From: Clarkia xantiana subsp. parviflora
Taxonomy: Eukaryota > Streptophyta > Magnoliopsida > Myrtales > Onagraceae
Assembly: GCA_036873135.1 (NCBI GenBank)
Contig: JAPTYO010000018.1
Span: 2,108,001 to 2,172,000, forward strand
Direction: 5' to 3'
DNA: 64,000 bases
Shown here: piece after piece, positions 30,846-41,300 of the stretch
Layout of the letters: each line of letters opens with the position of its first letter
How positions within the stretch are numbered: position 1 is the stretch's first letter
Notes under the pieces: model-generated
Told to the model about the DNA's origin: nothing
Databases searched by the model: none
What the model saw: the letters and a program-made list of their open reading frames with translations, nothing else
Position numbers and translations under genes: made by a program

Positions 30846-31908
30846 CAAAAACAATTGAGAGGGTCACAGCCACCTATAAATCAGCTACCAAATAAAGAGT
30901 GCTTCCACTAGGTTGAAAACCCTAAAGCGCGACTTAGGCAAAATTAGGAAATGAGGGGCATGATCGCAAAATCCATAAAGTGCAATCATGGAAAAAGGTG
31001 AGAAAATAGGAAAAAAAACCGAGGGGCACGGTCCAAAATCTGTAAAGTCGACTGTGGAAAAAGGAGAGAATATGAGAGATAAAAAAAAATCCGGCTAAGA
31101 TGTCGTGTCATGCACAATTTAGGCAAAAAAAAAAAAGGACAGACATTCAAGTCGTCAGGAGGCTCTTCTCCAACGGAGGCCACTAGAGGCTCTTCTCCGA
31201 CGGACGCCACTAGAGGCTCTTCTCCGAAGGACGCCACCTGAGGCTCTTCTCCGAAGGACGCCACTAGAGGCTCTTCTCTAACATACGCCATTAGAGGCTC
31301 TTCTCCGACGAGCGCCACTAGGGGCTCTTCTCCAACGGACGTCACTAGAGGCTCTTCTCCGACACATGTCACTGGAGACTTTTCCTTATCACTCACCACT
31401 GGAGTCAGCGTCGATTGAGGCTTTTCTTTACTGCACACCATTGGAGGCTTTTCGTTATAGCTCGCTACTGGAGGCATCATCTATTAAGATTTTACTTTAT
31501 TGCACGCCACCGGAGGCTTTTCCTTGTCGCTCGCAACTGGAGGCATCGTTGATTGAGTTTTTCTTTACTGCACGCCACTGGAGGATTTTCGTTACTGCAC
31601 CCCACTAGAGGCTTTTTGTTACCACACGCCACTAGAGGGTTTTCATTATCGCACGCCACTGGGGGGGCTTTTTGTTACCGTACACCACTGGAGGCCCTTC
31701 TTTATCGCACCGCCGCTGGAGGCTCTACGTTCCGCACTACCATAGGAGGTTTTTCTTTAGCGTTGTCCGTCAATAAATCCAAAGGCCACCTTGGAGACTT
31801 GAAGACCTGTAAAAAGATATACTTCCTAGCCAAAATTAGTGTCTACTCGTCTTTGGACAAACCCCCTCGAATGCATTCTGCGGGAGTCCGTCCAAAGAGT
31901 GGCAAGCT
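30846..31908 (+). mobile_element. Element C-plus, internal part
   Basis: Reverse-complement relative of about 22090-20691, including the TGTAGC-type unit (30850-30960), the 27-bp array and the segment CTAGCCAAAATTAGTGTCTAC before the LTR. Truncated at 30846 where C-minus abuts. Confidence 0.65.
31140..31770. repeat. C-plus array (GCCACTAGAGGCTCTTCTCC repeats)
   Basis: More than 20 imperfect copies of a unit of about 27 bp with GCCACTRGAGGCTYTTC. It is the reverse complement of array 1 at 20830. Its minus-strand frame encodes repeats of VGEEPLVAS; I take this as chance translation of the array. Confidence 0.85.
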
Positions 31909-32196
31909 GTAAACACCTAATTTTGGTACGCGCGACACGTATGTAACACGTTAAAAATGTTATCTGTAACACGTTTAAAAAAGGAAATAACTAAATATGG
32001 AAGGTCACGGGGTTGCTAAAAGTAGGTTTAGCTTAAATTAGGACAGTATATATGCATTTAATAATATGTAATATTCAGAAAATATATAATATATATTTAT
32101 GGTAATATTTATAAATATATATATGTATAATTTTAGGAACTATATGGGTGTATATTGAGATAGTATTCTTTTCCTAATTTTGGATGTCAATTTACC

Positions 32197-32204
32197 TATA
32201 AATA
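32197..32204 (+). promoter_or_regulatory. TATA box of C-plus LTR
   Basis: TATAAATA in ACCTATAAATAGACCCTAGG, followed by a CT-rich leader. Confidence 0.65.
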
Positions 32205-32436
32205 GACCCTAGGTACTATATAAAAAAACACACAGCAATCAAGGAGAATATTATAATGAAAATCTCGGTTTTTGTGCATGATCTCTCTATCTCTAACATC
32301 TCTCTCTCCCTCACCGTCTTTATTTTTCACCACCAGAGGACCAGCACCGGCGCCGCCGTGCCCCTTGACCGTCACCTGTGTCCAATTTCGCCCGGCCAGC
32401 CGCTGCCGGATCTGCCAGACCACCCTACCACCGTTA

Positions 32437-32441
32437 CCCGT
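32437..32441. repeat. Target-site duplication of E (left)
   Basis: CCCGT here, CCCGC at 51566-51570: four of five bases agree, fitting an older insertion. Confidence 0.65.
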
Positions 32442-33267
32442 TGTTTACAAACGAGTGTCCTTCGTGGGCTTCTCCTTCCATACTCTCCTTCTTCCTGGGC
32501 TTCTCCTTCTAGTATACCTGTAGATGGGCATCGGGGAGGTAGTTCCCAATAAGCCCATTATTTCCATACGACGTCCTGAATGTCTACTTACTTCGGACCT
32601 TCGCCCTTCCTTCTCCTCGTGATACCTGCAAAAGGGGCAATACCGAGACCAAGGGGGGGGGGGGAGTGGTGCTCGGTGTGCCCTCTCTGATGCTTAAATG
32701 AGTATACGCTCTTAGAGAGATAAAGTAGAAAGAAGGCAGAGCTTGAGTGAGTGATGACCAGATTAGTCTCAAATGAGGAGATGAGGCCTCTATTTATAGT
32801 GTTCCTATAGGACCGCCCTGGTTCCAGTAATTTCCTGGTTCGGTTGTGGCAGGTTCGTAATATGTGTTGGCCTTTACCGTAAATAAGGTTCCCTTGACCA
32901 CGGTTCGACCGTAGATAAGTTCATTATAGCTAAGTTTCGGTGTGTGGCCTCTAACGGCAAGCCCCGGGCGAGATATCGTTCGGGGATGGGAGTCCGGATG
33001 AGGGAGGCTCGTCCGGACGGATGGGGGTAATCGGAGGGGTACCCCCAAGGCCTTGTTCGGATCACCCGGATGAGGCTCGTCCTTCTTGCTTAGGTTGCTC
33101 CCGGGTGGTCTTTCCACCCGGGGTCTTCCCGAGTGGATTTCGCCACTCAGGGTGTTTTTGGGCCAATGTGATGGGCCTCGGGTGTCCGTGTTCCAAGTTT
33201 TGAATTATATTCGGTTATAGCCCATTTCTTGATCCCAATTAGTGATAGCTTGGGTGTATATCCACCA
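32442..33267 (-). repeat. 3' LTR of E
   Basis: 826 bp. Minus-strand TATAAATA at 32791-32798, then GCATCAGAGAGGG (32683-32695) and a 12-C tract. Similar to 50660-51565 apart from indels and substitutions. Confidence 0.85.
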
Positions 33268-33282
33268 ATTTCCCCCGATTCA
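33268..33282 (-). other. Polypurine tract of E
   Basis: Minus-strand GAATCGGGGGAAAT before the LTR start TGGTGGATATAC. Confidence 0.7.
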
Positions 33283-33349
33283 AGGAATGGTTTCACCTTT
33301 TCTTGACTCTATTTTTAGCGGAATATCGTCCAAGCGAGTTGACAAATGT

Positions 33350-33650
33350 ACCTTTGTGACGATCCCGACCTTTATCGAGTGCTCGTGGAATGTCGTAATT
33401 TTCCTTGCCCCGTGTTAAAAGGAGCTTTAAGCCGGTCCTGACATCCATTGAGTGTTTGAGGAACGTCGCGATTTTCCTTGCCCCCTGTTCAAGGAGCTTT
33501 AAGAATGTCCCAACGTGCTCGAGGAACATTGTAAATTTCCTTACCCCCTGTTCAAGGAGCTTTAAGACGGTCCCGGCCTTCGTTGAGTGCTCGAGGAACG
33601 TTGTAATTTTCCTTGCCCCCTGTTTAAGGAAGCTGGAAACACAAAACACT
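33350..33650. repeat. E array 1
   Basis: About four copies of a unit of about 65-70 bp with TTTCCTTGCCCCCTGTTCAA and GGAGCTTTAAG..GGTCC. Confidence 0.8.
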
Positions 33651-34575
33651 ATTGCTAATTTAAGAAAATTTATGCCATGTATATATATATTGTGTAAGGG
33701 TAAGAATTGCGATCCTTGCTCTCGTTTTACTTAGCCTTAGGACTGTGTCCTTTCATTTGAGTCTCCATTTCATTGGGGTTTCTTGTAGAGGCACTTTGAC
33801 ACACCTCCATATAAGAGAGGCTACAGGTCATCCCCTGTTAGAAGGATGTTCATGTAACATGTGAGTGTTAGTCGACATAAATGTGGATGTTAGTCCAAGT
33901 ACGTATATGGATGATGTAAATGATTATAAGTATGAAATATGGGCCTTAGTCCCATTTCACTTAGCCTTACGAGCGTGTCCTTATTGGAAGAACCTCATTT
34001 TTTGGGCTCTCGAAGCCGATAGGGTGCTTTGGAAGCGGTGTTGCACTCCGTTTGGGAGAGTCCGAGTATGATCTTCTAGCTTTGGCCTTCAATGGGCGTG
34101 GCATTTTTCTCCCCGTTTGTCGGAGTATAGGCATGGTCCTTCAACCTTATCCCTGCAGTTCCCTCTATATAGATGGAGGTGAGAGTGGTTAAAATTCTAG
34201 CTCTTACCCTTTCGTACGTATAAAAGAGTTGTTATGGATATATGTAGAAGGCTGTTCCCTCCATATATGTTGGAGCGTTACTCCCTTTGAGTAGGCTAAG
34301 GGGCTTCCCGTACGGTGATTTTCCCTTCGTGACTCAGTGCTGAGGCTACCTCCGTGGTATGCATACCTTGCACATCCACAAGTGGGGGCTTGGCCCTTAT
34401 GTTACTCGTGCTCTGTGACCTGAGCATATAGAGTTGTATGTATATGGTTGTCGCCGTAGTGGGAATGCTTCGGACGTTAGGGGATTAGCCCTTGGGTTAA
34501 TCACAAAACCTGCATATATGAGATTGTATATGTATAGTTGTCCCTTACAATGGACGTGTTTGGCATTTTGGACGC
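33651..34575. other. E interior, no gene recognised
   Basis: T/G-rich sequence with short recurring words such as TATATATGG and CCTTACG. No coding region can be supported. Confidence 0.45.
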
Positions 34576-34601
34576 GGGGGGGGGGGGGGGGGGGGGGGGG
34601 G
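34576..34601 (+). repeat. G26 homopolymer
   Basis: 26 consecutive G. Length may be unreliable in assembly. Confidence 0.85.
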
Positions 34602-35145
34602 TTAACCTTAAGGTGACTATGCTTGGTAGACCCTGTATGCGTGCCCCCGTAGTGGACACGTGTTGTACGTAGAGGGATACTGATACTCCTAGTATTGGCT
34701 ACGCTTGGTAGCTCATGTATAAGGTTGTTCCTTCCCTGTCACTGTTTTATATATAGTTTGTTGTAGTTGTTTGGTCCCTCCCCCAATTTCCTTGGGTAGT
34801 GTTGGGATGGTCTTACTTATCTCCCCCTTAGGGGTGCTTGTGATGTTTGTTTATCCACTATAGTCCTTCCTTTAGCAAGTAGTTTCATCCATGCACGTCT
34901 CTTTGCCCCTGTAGTAAGCATTTGATCTTTGTGCACTTTGAGACGTACTCCTGGGTAGGTTGGCGTTGATGAATTAGCATAGTGCGTCGTGGCAGGGAGT
35001 ACTTGATGTGTTATTGCTCCTCTTCCTGGGGTACTTTTTGCTGGCGGTCTCCTTGTGTTTGATTACTACTTCCTTGAAGTTTCCTTACTTGCTTGTGGGG
35101 TGGGCTGGAGGGTGTCCGTTTCTTAATTGGGTGCGTATCCCGCTT

Positions 35146-35147
<2 letters not shown>
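34602..35147. other. E interior, no gene recognised
   Basis: Pyrimidine-rich + strand between the two homopolymer tracts. No open frame or motif that I can support. Confidence 0.45.

Positions 35148-35197
<50 letters not shown>
35148..35197 (+). repeat. C50 homopolymer
   Basis: 50 consecutive C, together with the G26 tract 550 bp away an extreme case. Could form G-quadruplex or i-motif structures, or be an assembly artefact. Confidence 0.85.
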
Positions 35198-35198
<1 letters not shown>

Positions 35199-35350
35199 AG
35201 TTAAGCAATGACCTTAACTTTTGGAGGCTGTTTCCTTAGTTTTTCTCTTCGACCTCCGACTTTGTGGTTGTTGGACGTTGTAAAATAGAGAGGATGTCTT
35301 CATGATGATTTTATATTCATATCAGTCTTCCCTGTTTAAGAAGAACGACG

Positions 35351-35584
35351 GTGTTGAAGATGACATCATTTCGGAGAGGGAAGTCTCGGTTTTCTCCCCC
35401 CCCCCCTCCTTTGCCGGTGGTTGGCCCTCCAGCTGATGATTTGATGGAACATGTGAGGATGAAGGACGCCCTTCGGCCTGCTTGCGAAGAGGGTAGGATA
35501 TCCGGTTTAGCCGAGGGTGAGGCTATTGGAGTTGTGAGGGGCGAGGCCATTGGCGTCGATAAAGTTAAAGCTATTAGAGTCTAG
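35351..35584 (+). other. Open frame antisense to E, possible remnant of the antisense gene
   Basis: 77 codons on the strand opposite to E, with RPACEEGRISGLAEGEAIG and a repeated GEAIGV. This faintly resembles the end of the antisense protein of A (REEAHKAGVEKGLAEY). Weak similarity, short, no splice context checked. May be chance. Confidence 0.25.
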
Positions 35585-35639
35585 GATTTCCTAGTTTTCA
35601 AGGATTTTGGCACCCGTGCTGAGAAGCATTGCCAGGGCA

Positions 35640-35990
35640 CAACTCTTTCATGTATGGACGTGATAGCCCTTGTTGATGTATAGGGAGATGGTATCCTCCT
35701 TTGATATATGGACATGATAGCCATTGTTGATGTATAGGGGGATGGTATCCTCCTTTGATATATGGACATGATAACCATTGTTGATGTATAGGGGGATGGT
35801 ATCCTCCTTTGATATATGGACAGGGTAGCCATTTTTGATGTATAGGGGGATAGTATCCTCCTTTGATATATGGACATGATAGCCATTGTTGATGTATAAG
35901 GGGATGGTATCCTCCTTTGATATATGAACATGATAGCCATTGTTGATGTATAGGGGGGATGGCACCCTTCTTTGATATATATAGACATGA
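35640..35990. repeat. E array 2 (57-bp units)
   Basis: Six copies of a 57-bp unit with TATGGACATGATAGCCATTG and GATGTATAGGGGGATGGTAT. The units differ by single bases. Because 57 is a multiple of three, long open frames arise by chance. Confidence 0.9.
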
Positions 35991-36089
35991 TAGTCATCTT
36001 TTGGAGTACATATATTATATATCTTGTTTGATGAGTTACCCTTTGATTGGGGGGCTTATATCTCATATCATGTTGGTAGGGTGGGTCTT

Positions 36090-36690
36090 ATATCCCTTTT
36101 TGTTGGAAGGGTGACCATTTGGGTCTTATGTCCCTTTTCGGTTGTAAGGTTTGTCCTTATAGATCTTCCTCTTTCAATATGTAAGGGTTGTCGATCGCCT
36201 TATCATATTTCAGAGTTGTCTTTTTGGATCTTCCCCTTTTCGGTTGGAAGGGTGGCCCTATGGGTCTTATGTCCCTTTTCGGTTGTAATGGTTGTCCTTA
36301 TAGATCTTCCCTTGTTCATATGTAAAGGTTGTCCATCGCTTTATCATATGTCAGGGTTGTCCTTTTGGATCTTCCCATTTTCGGTTGTAAGGGTGGCCCT
36401 GTGGGTCTTATGTTCCTTTTCGGTTGTAATGGTTGTCCTTATAGATCTTCCCCTGCTCATATGTAAAGGTTGTCGATCAATTTATCACATGTCAGGGTTT
36501 TCCTTTTGGATCTTCCCATTTTCGGTTGTAAGGGTGGCCCTATGGGTCTTTTGTCCATTTTTGGTTGTAAGGGTTGTCCTTATAGATCTTCCTATTTCCA
36601 TTTATAAGGGTTGTCGATCGCCTTATCATATTTCAGAGTTGTCTTTTTGGATCTTCCCCTTTTTGGTTGTAGATGACGCCTCCTCTTTGT
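36090..36690. repeat. E array 3 (about 120-bp units)
   Basis: About four to five copies of a unit with CCCTTTTCGGTTGTAA, GGTTGTCCTTATAGATCTTC and TTATCATATGTCAGGGTTGT. The + frame is open across it (222 codons) owing to the repeats. Confidence 0.85.
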
Positions 36691-37925
36691 GAGTGATGGT
36701 GCCTTTCTTCTTTCCTCTTGTGCCCTGAAAAGCATTTGGTTCATTTAGTGCTATTATCATTTCTTAACGAAGGGAAAGTATAAGTGGAGTCCGAAGATCT
36801 CCTATTGGTAATAATAAATTAGATAATGGAAGTGGTTATTCCCTTTTCCCTTCGGGTGTAGAACTTCTTCCAATGTTCTCCACTGAAAGTGTTAGTTGAT
36901 ATCTGCCTTTCCGCATCTCCCAGTCGGTATAAGTTGTAGGTGTCGCCTAATGAGGGCGGTCACTGTGGCTTCCACCATAGGAGTGATTCCTTGTATTGGG
37001 CTTAGGTTGTATCCTTCCTTTGTGGTTCCCATTGGAAGGAGTCATGCCTCATATTTGCATCGTCTTCTATTTCCGGGTGGACTATCAAGCACTAGATCAG
37101 GTGGTGCCCCCCTAGTTGCTTGGTAGTTGCACCGTTTGCTCTTGTTTAGCCTGTTAAGCTTATCTTCATTTTTCTCGGTTGGGTGCCGAGTACTTGTTCG
37201 TTTGGTGCCCCACAAGTTTCTCGGTCTCCTTACTCTTTTCTGCAATTTGAGCATGCTTTTCTTATATGCATCATCCAGAATTGGCGAGGGGGTGGCGGGG
37301 TCTTTTGATTTTGATATTCGTTATGGTTTCTTCCATTGAATCTTCGTAAGTGTTGGTTTGGCGCGGTGCCCCCATCCCTGTGCTGGGCATGGCCATTAAA
37401 TGATTGACTGTGGAGTTATCGCTGCCCCCTGTGATGGCTTTTAACAATTATTGTTCATGATGGTGGTGATTTTGGTTCGGAGTGTCTCCTCATTTTTCCG
37501 CTTGACATTGTTTAGCGTTGAGTTGTTCTTGAGCAGTTATTGCTTATAGTGACACCACTACTTGTTTATCAAGTAGGGTGTTTTACCTCAATGACGACAC
37601 CCTCACTCTTGTTTGTCAAGTAGAGCGCTTTTCATGCATCTTTGGAAATTAAGAGAACGTGCACTAGCCTCTCAGGTAGTATTAAGTTCCTTTTTTCCTC
37701 CTTCAAGAAATGTTTGTGGTGCCCTCACCCTTTTCTTACGGGATGATGGGAGTAAATTTCATCACCACCCAAGTGTTACTCTATTGGTGGAGGTGTGCCC
37801 CCATCGCGGGGGTTGCTCTAATCCTTGATATTCCTATTCTCTTCATGAGGAGTCTATGTGCTCTTCTATGCTCATGGAAGTACTAGACATCTGTCGGTGT
37901 GATACCTCAACGTGACATGGTGGTT
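36691..37925. other. E interior, no gene recognised
   Basis: T-rich on the + strand. Two frames of 60-76 codons exist but show no family resemblance. Confidence 0.4.
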
Positions 37926-38031
37926 GCATAGTTCCCAATATTTGTTCCCCAAGAGTACTTGATCTTCCTTCCGAGGTTAGCATAGTTCCCAATATTTGTT
38001 CCCCAAGAGTACTTGATCTTCCTTCCGAGGT
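37926..38031. repeat. 54-bp tandem duplication in E
   Basis: Two adjacent identical copies of a unit starting GCATAGTTCCCAATATTTG. Confidence 0.85.
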
Positions 38032-38062
38032 TATAGGCTGACATTGTTGAGGGCATGGCTAT

Positions 38063-38296
38063 TTAATATGGGGAGGATGAGGGAGTCTGGTGGGTGTAAC
38101 TGATGTACATAGGTATATTGTAGGATGGGATTCTATATGATGACACTCTATATGGTTCTCCATAGAAATGCATACCGTATTGGAACCCCTTGAATAACAT
38201 TTTCTCAAGGTAGGCGATGTAGGCCCTGTGGTTGTAGTGGCCCTCCTCCTTGTTTGGGGTTATCCTTTTGCTCATAGAGGGAGGTGGTGTATGCAT
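38063..38296 (-). other. Open frame of E, sense strand, unrecognised
   Basis: 77 codons in the sense direction of E. Tyr- and Pro-rich (HNHRAYIAYLEKMLF-like start, FYGEPYRVSSYRIPSYN). It lies near the 5' side of E, where gag would be, but I see no capsid or knuckle motif. Coding status uncertain. Confidence 0.25.
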
Positions 38297-38381
38297 GCAC
38301 CCTCCTTGCTATTATTGACGATGCTTGCCCCCCATTGTATGTGGTTGCTCTTACTAATGCCATATTTTTCTGGGGATGGAG

Positions 38382-38386
38382 TTATT
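38382..38386. repeat. Target-site duplication of D (left)
   Basis: TTATT, repeated at 49977-49981. Confidence 0.93.
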
Positions 38387-38967
38387 TGATGGATATACAC
38401 CCGATTGGACCTTAATAAGGCTCAAACACGGTCGCCCCGCCGACCTCAAGGTAAGTTCATTTACTCCTAGGGATACGCGCCATGTTCAAGTTGCTACATA
38501 GCAATCAGACTTGTTCGGTTGCGCCGGCCTCGTCCGGAGCAACCGGACTTGTCTGGGGTCGAAACGCCCCGTGTCGACCCCCCTACCCCAGGACACCATC
38601 GTCCGGGGCACCCGCGTATATCCGATTATTCTTTTAATCTATGTCCGTGCCCCACCTAAAAATGTGGGCTCCTCCGGTGCCTGGATCCAAAATTCTATAA
38701 ATAGGGACCTCGGTCCTTCATTTCCAAACTAATCTCGGATTGAGACACCGGAGCTCTGCCTTCTCTCTACTTTATCTCTCTAGAATTATGTTCTTACTTT
38801 GGCATCGGAGAGGGTTCGCCATAGACGCTCCCCCCCCCCCTCTCTGGCACCGCCCTTTGTGCAGGTCCGCCAAGCATGGAGTTGGATCGACCATAACCCG
38901 AAGATCAGAGGAACGTGACTCGATGTAAGGCCGCCAAGATCGGACCCCGGATGAGCTTGTTCCAACA
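38387..38967 (+). repeat. 5' LTR of D
   Basis: 581 bp, TGATGGATATACACC...CCAACA. TATAAATA at 38696-38703. U5 has GGCATCGGAGAGGG, then an 11-C tract and CTCTGGCACCG...TGCAGG. Confidence 0.92.
38696..38703 (+). promoter_or_regulatory. TATA box of D 5' LTR
   Basis: TATAAATA followed by GGGACCTCGG; the 3' LTR copy is at 49745-49752. Confidence 0.75.
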
Positions 38968-38985
38968 TTGGCCCCGTCTGCGGGA
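38968..38985 (+). other. Primer binding site of D
   Basis: TTGGCCCCGTCTGCGGGA directly after the LTR; one base differs from TTGGCGCC in B. Confidence 0.75.
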
Positions 38986-39018
38986 TTCGAACAAAAAGCC
39001 GATAAGAAGATACCAAAA

Positions 39019-41300
39019 TGCCTACTATGACTTCCATGCACAGAGGATCCAGTACAAGAGGTGAGCAAAGACACCAAGTGGGTCTTTAGGTAATGAACGT
39101 CCTCCCGAGGATTCGAGACCACCACGTCGTCCAAGTAACAAGGTACCAAGGGTAGTGAGGCCGGTAGTGAAACCGCCTATACCAGCCCCTCAGGAGGCGC
39201 TACCAACACCCGCTCCTGAGGAGATACCACTTGTTCAAGAGCTGAAACAGGAACCGCCAATTCCTAATGCCCAATAGGTACCTCCGACGTCGGTACCACA
39301 ATAAGAAGTCTCATCTATATATGCCATCGATACGACGCCATCTGAGTAAGAGCATTAAGACTGGTGCTACCTTGCATTCAAGGAGGACCTACCATAGAAC
39401 CCCCTCTCCCCTCAACATTTTTCTTAGGGCATGCCGCTACAAGATCAACCATTCGGAATGCTTACAATACAACCCCATCGAATGATATGCCAATGTTCAA
39501 TAGGCATACATATGCCCCGTGAAGACAACTGATGTCCTCCCAAGTTGAACCTCCAGTAATAGAAGGATTCATGTCAGCCATAGATGAATTGATAGCATAC
39601 CATTAGGCAATGAGAGCCAGAAGATACGGACCACACCAGTGGCTCCGACAGACCAAGCCCCACCAAGGGACAATCCAAGGAGAGCTCAAAGTAAGGGACA
39701 CCGTCCCGACAACACGACAAGGAAACCGCCTACTCATGAGACAGTGCGACAGGTTTCAATCTCTCGTGCAAAAAAAACCATCGGTACACCTCTTCCGGAG
39801 ATAGGTACCAACACCTCAAGCACATAGACAGCCGCCAGTGCATGACAGTACAAGACAGCACACAATGCCACCGCTACTACAACGGGGAGTCTCATGGACA
39901 GACGCGGTGGGGTGAGATCACACGTAGCGTGTACGGAGGATACACCTTCACCTAGTCCGCCTTGGCAAGGATGCGACCTTATATTACTCAAGTAGAAGGA
40001 ATACACACAATCTAATAGAGGATGACAGTTACATTACCAAGAAGGCAGGGGGTATCAACAGCCCCACACCCATATCCTTCCCATATCCTCTTATTTAATA
40101 TAACTACATAACAATTCAAATCCCTGAAAGGGATAGATATTTGATACTTGATATTATCATGCTTTCCAAGAATAATCCTGCCAGATGTCTTTTGACTCCG
40201 CATTATATGTATATACACAGGTTGACTACTACGAGAGTCCATCAAACGCCGCCGCCGACCAAGAGAGTCGTCGCCAAGGCTACATGTCATAGATGAACAA
40301 AAGCGTTGTCACCGATCAAAATACCGCCGCCGACAAACTGTCTTGTTCAAACATGTTTGATCGGCACTACTGTTCGCTTAAGCTCCTCAAAGGAACGCAT
40401 GAGGAACAGATTAATCATTCTCAAAGGACACTTATAAGGTCAAGACTTTGGGAAAAGACCACTAAGATGGAAGGCGCACCTCCAAAAATGAGTTGAGCAC
40501 TCTCAACATCTTATAAGAAGAATTACCATGAGGGTTACAAAGGACTACCCCCCACTACAACCTTCCAAAAAGTATCTTAGTGCTACGTTCGTCGGAAGAA
40601 ACCATCGGGCGTTGATATGCATGGGAGGCACCATCTTCCCCGCAAAAACAAAGAGAATACCTATTGTTATAAGAGGAAGCAGTCGCGAGCACATCCCTCC
40701 AAAAATTTGGGAAACCATATCACATGGACAACACCCACCTTCAGGGGAAAACTCCTCCAGTGAATCTATATGATTTCACAAAAAAGCCAGGAGATGCGAC
40801 TACACCTAGTAAGCTCATCTCAGGTAATGGAATACACTTCCATTAAGAACTCTTCAAAGGCCCCAAGCCTAGCAAAGGAAGAAGGGCGACGCCATCATCC
40901 AGCTCTTAAAAAGGGATATGGAAAACATAGTGTTTCCACACAGCGATGTATTGGTCATAATAGGAGGAATCAATAGCTTTGGCACGAAGAGAATTATAGT
41001 GGATGAAGGGAGTTCGACAGACACCCCCATGCCCAACTATTGACGATACTAGGAAAGAGTCCGACATACCTAATACCAGGGGACCCCCTACTGGTAAGCT
41101 TCGAAGAAACGTCAACATACCTATGGGGGAGGATAACACTACTAATAAGGCGGACGCGAGGATGGAGGACGTATCCTTATGAGTATCCTTGCATTTATCC
41201 CTGCAAAAATGGACTCCCTATGCGGAGAAGCCATATATAGATGATCACATTTTCATTTTCGAATTATGATCCTAAACCGGAGATCCTTGGACTCCGCATT
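39019..41300 (+). pseudogene. gag-protease remnant of D
   Basis: A gag-like start (MPTMTSMHRGSSTRG) follows the primer site as in B. Many stops and frame changes follow. A Pro-rich stretch (PPIPAPQEALPTPAPEE) is still readable. Near 40750 NLYDFTKKPGDATTPS can be read, and at 40926-41035 a protease remnant VFPHSDVLVII ... GTKRIIVDEGSSTD, which lines up with PHDDALVITMD ... RRILVDGGSAAD of A. The active-site Asp is at 41001; the Gly after it has become Glu. Not functional. Confidence 0.7.

Larger units (their letters stand above)
31909..32441 (+). repeat. C-plus LTR, left part (interrupted by E)
   Basis: Starts TGTAAACACCTAATTTTGG after internal C sequence. It has a TATA box TATAAATA at 32197-32204, then a CT-rich leader (CTCTCTATCTC...) and C-rich sequence. 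E enters at 32442; the C-rich sequence appears to continue at 51571. Confidence 0.65.

Noticed and set aside
30986..31480. 164-codon minus-strand frame with VGEEPLVAS repeats
   Set aside because: Translation of the 27-bp C array; the array in the other C copy is not open in the same way.
35581..36692. Long open frames over 35581-36066 (minus) and 36024-36692 (plus)
   Set aside because: They follow tandem units whose periods are multiples of three. Codon content mirrors the repeat and no domain is seen.
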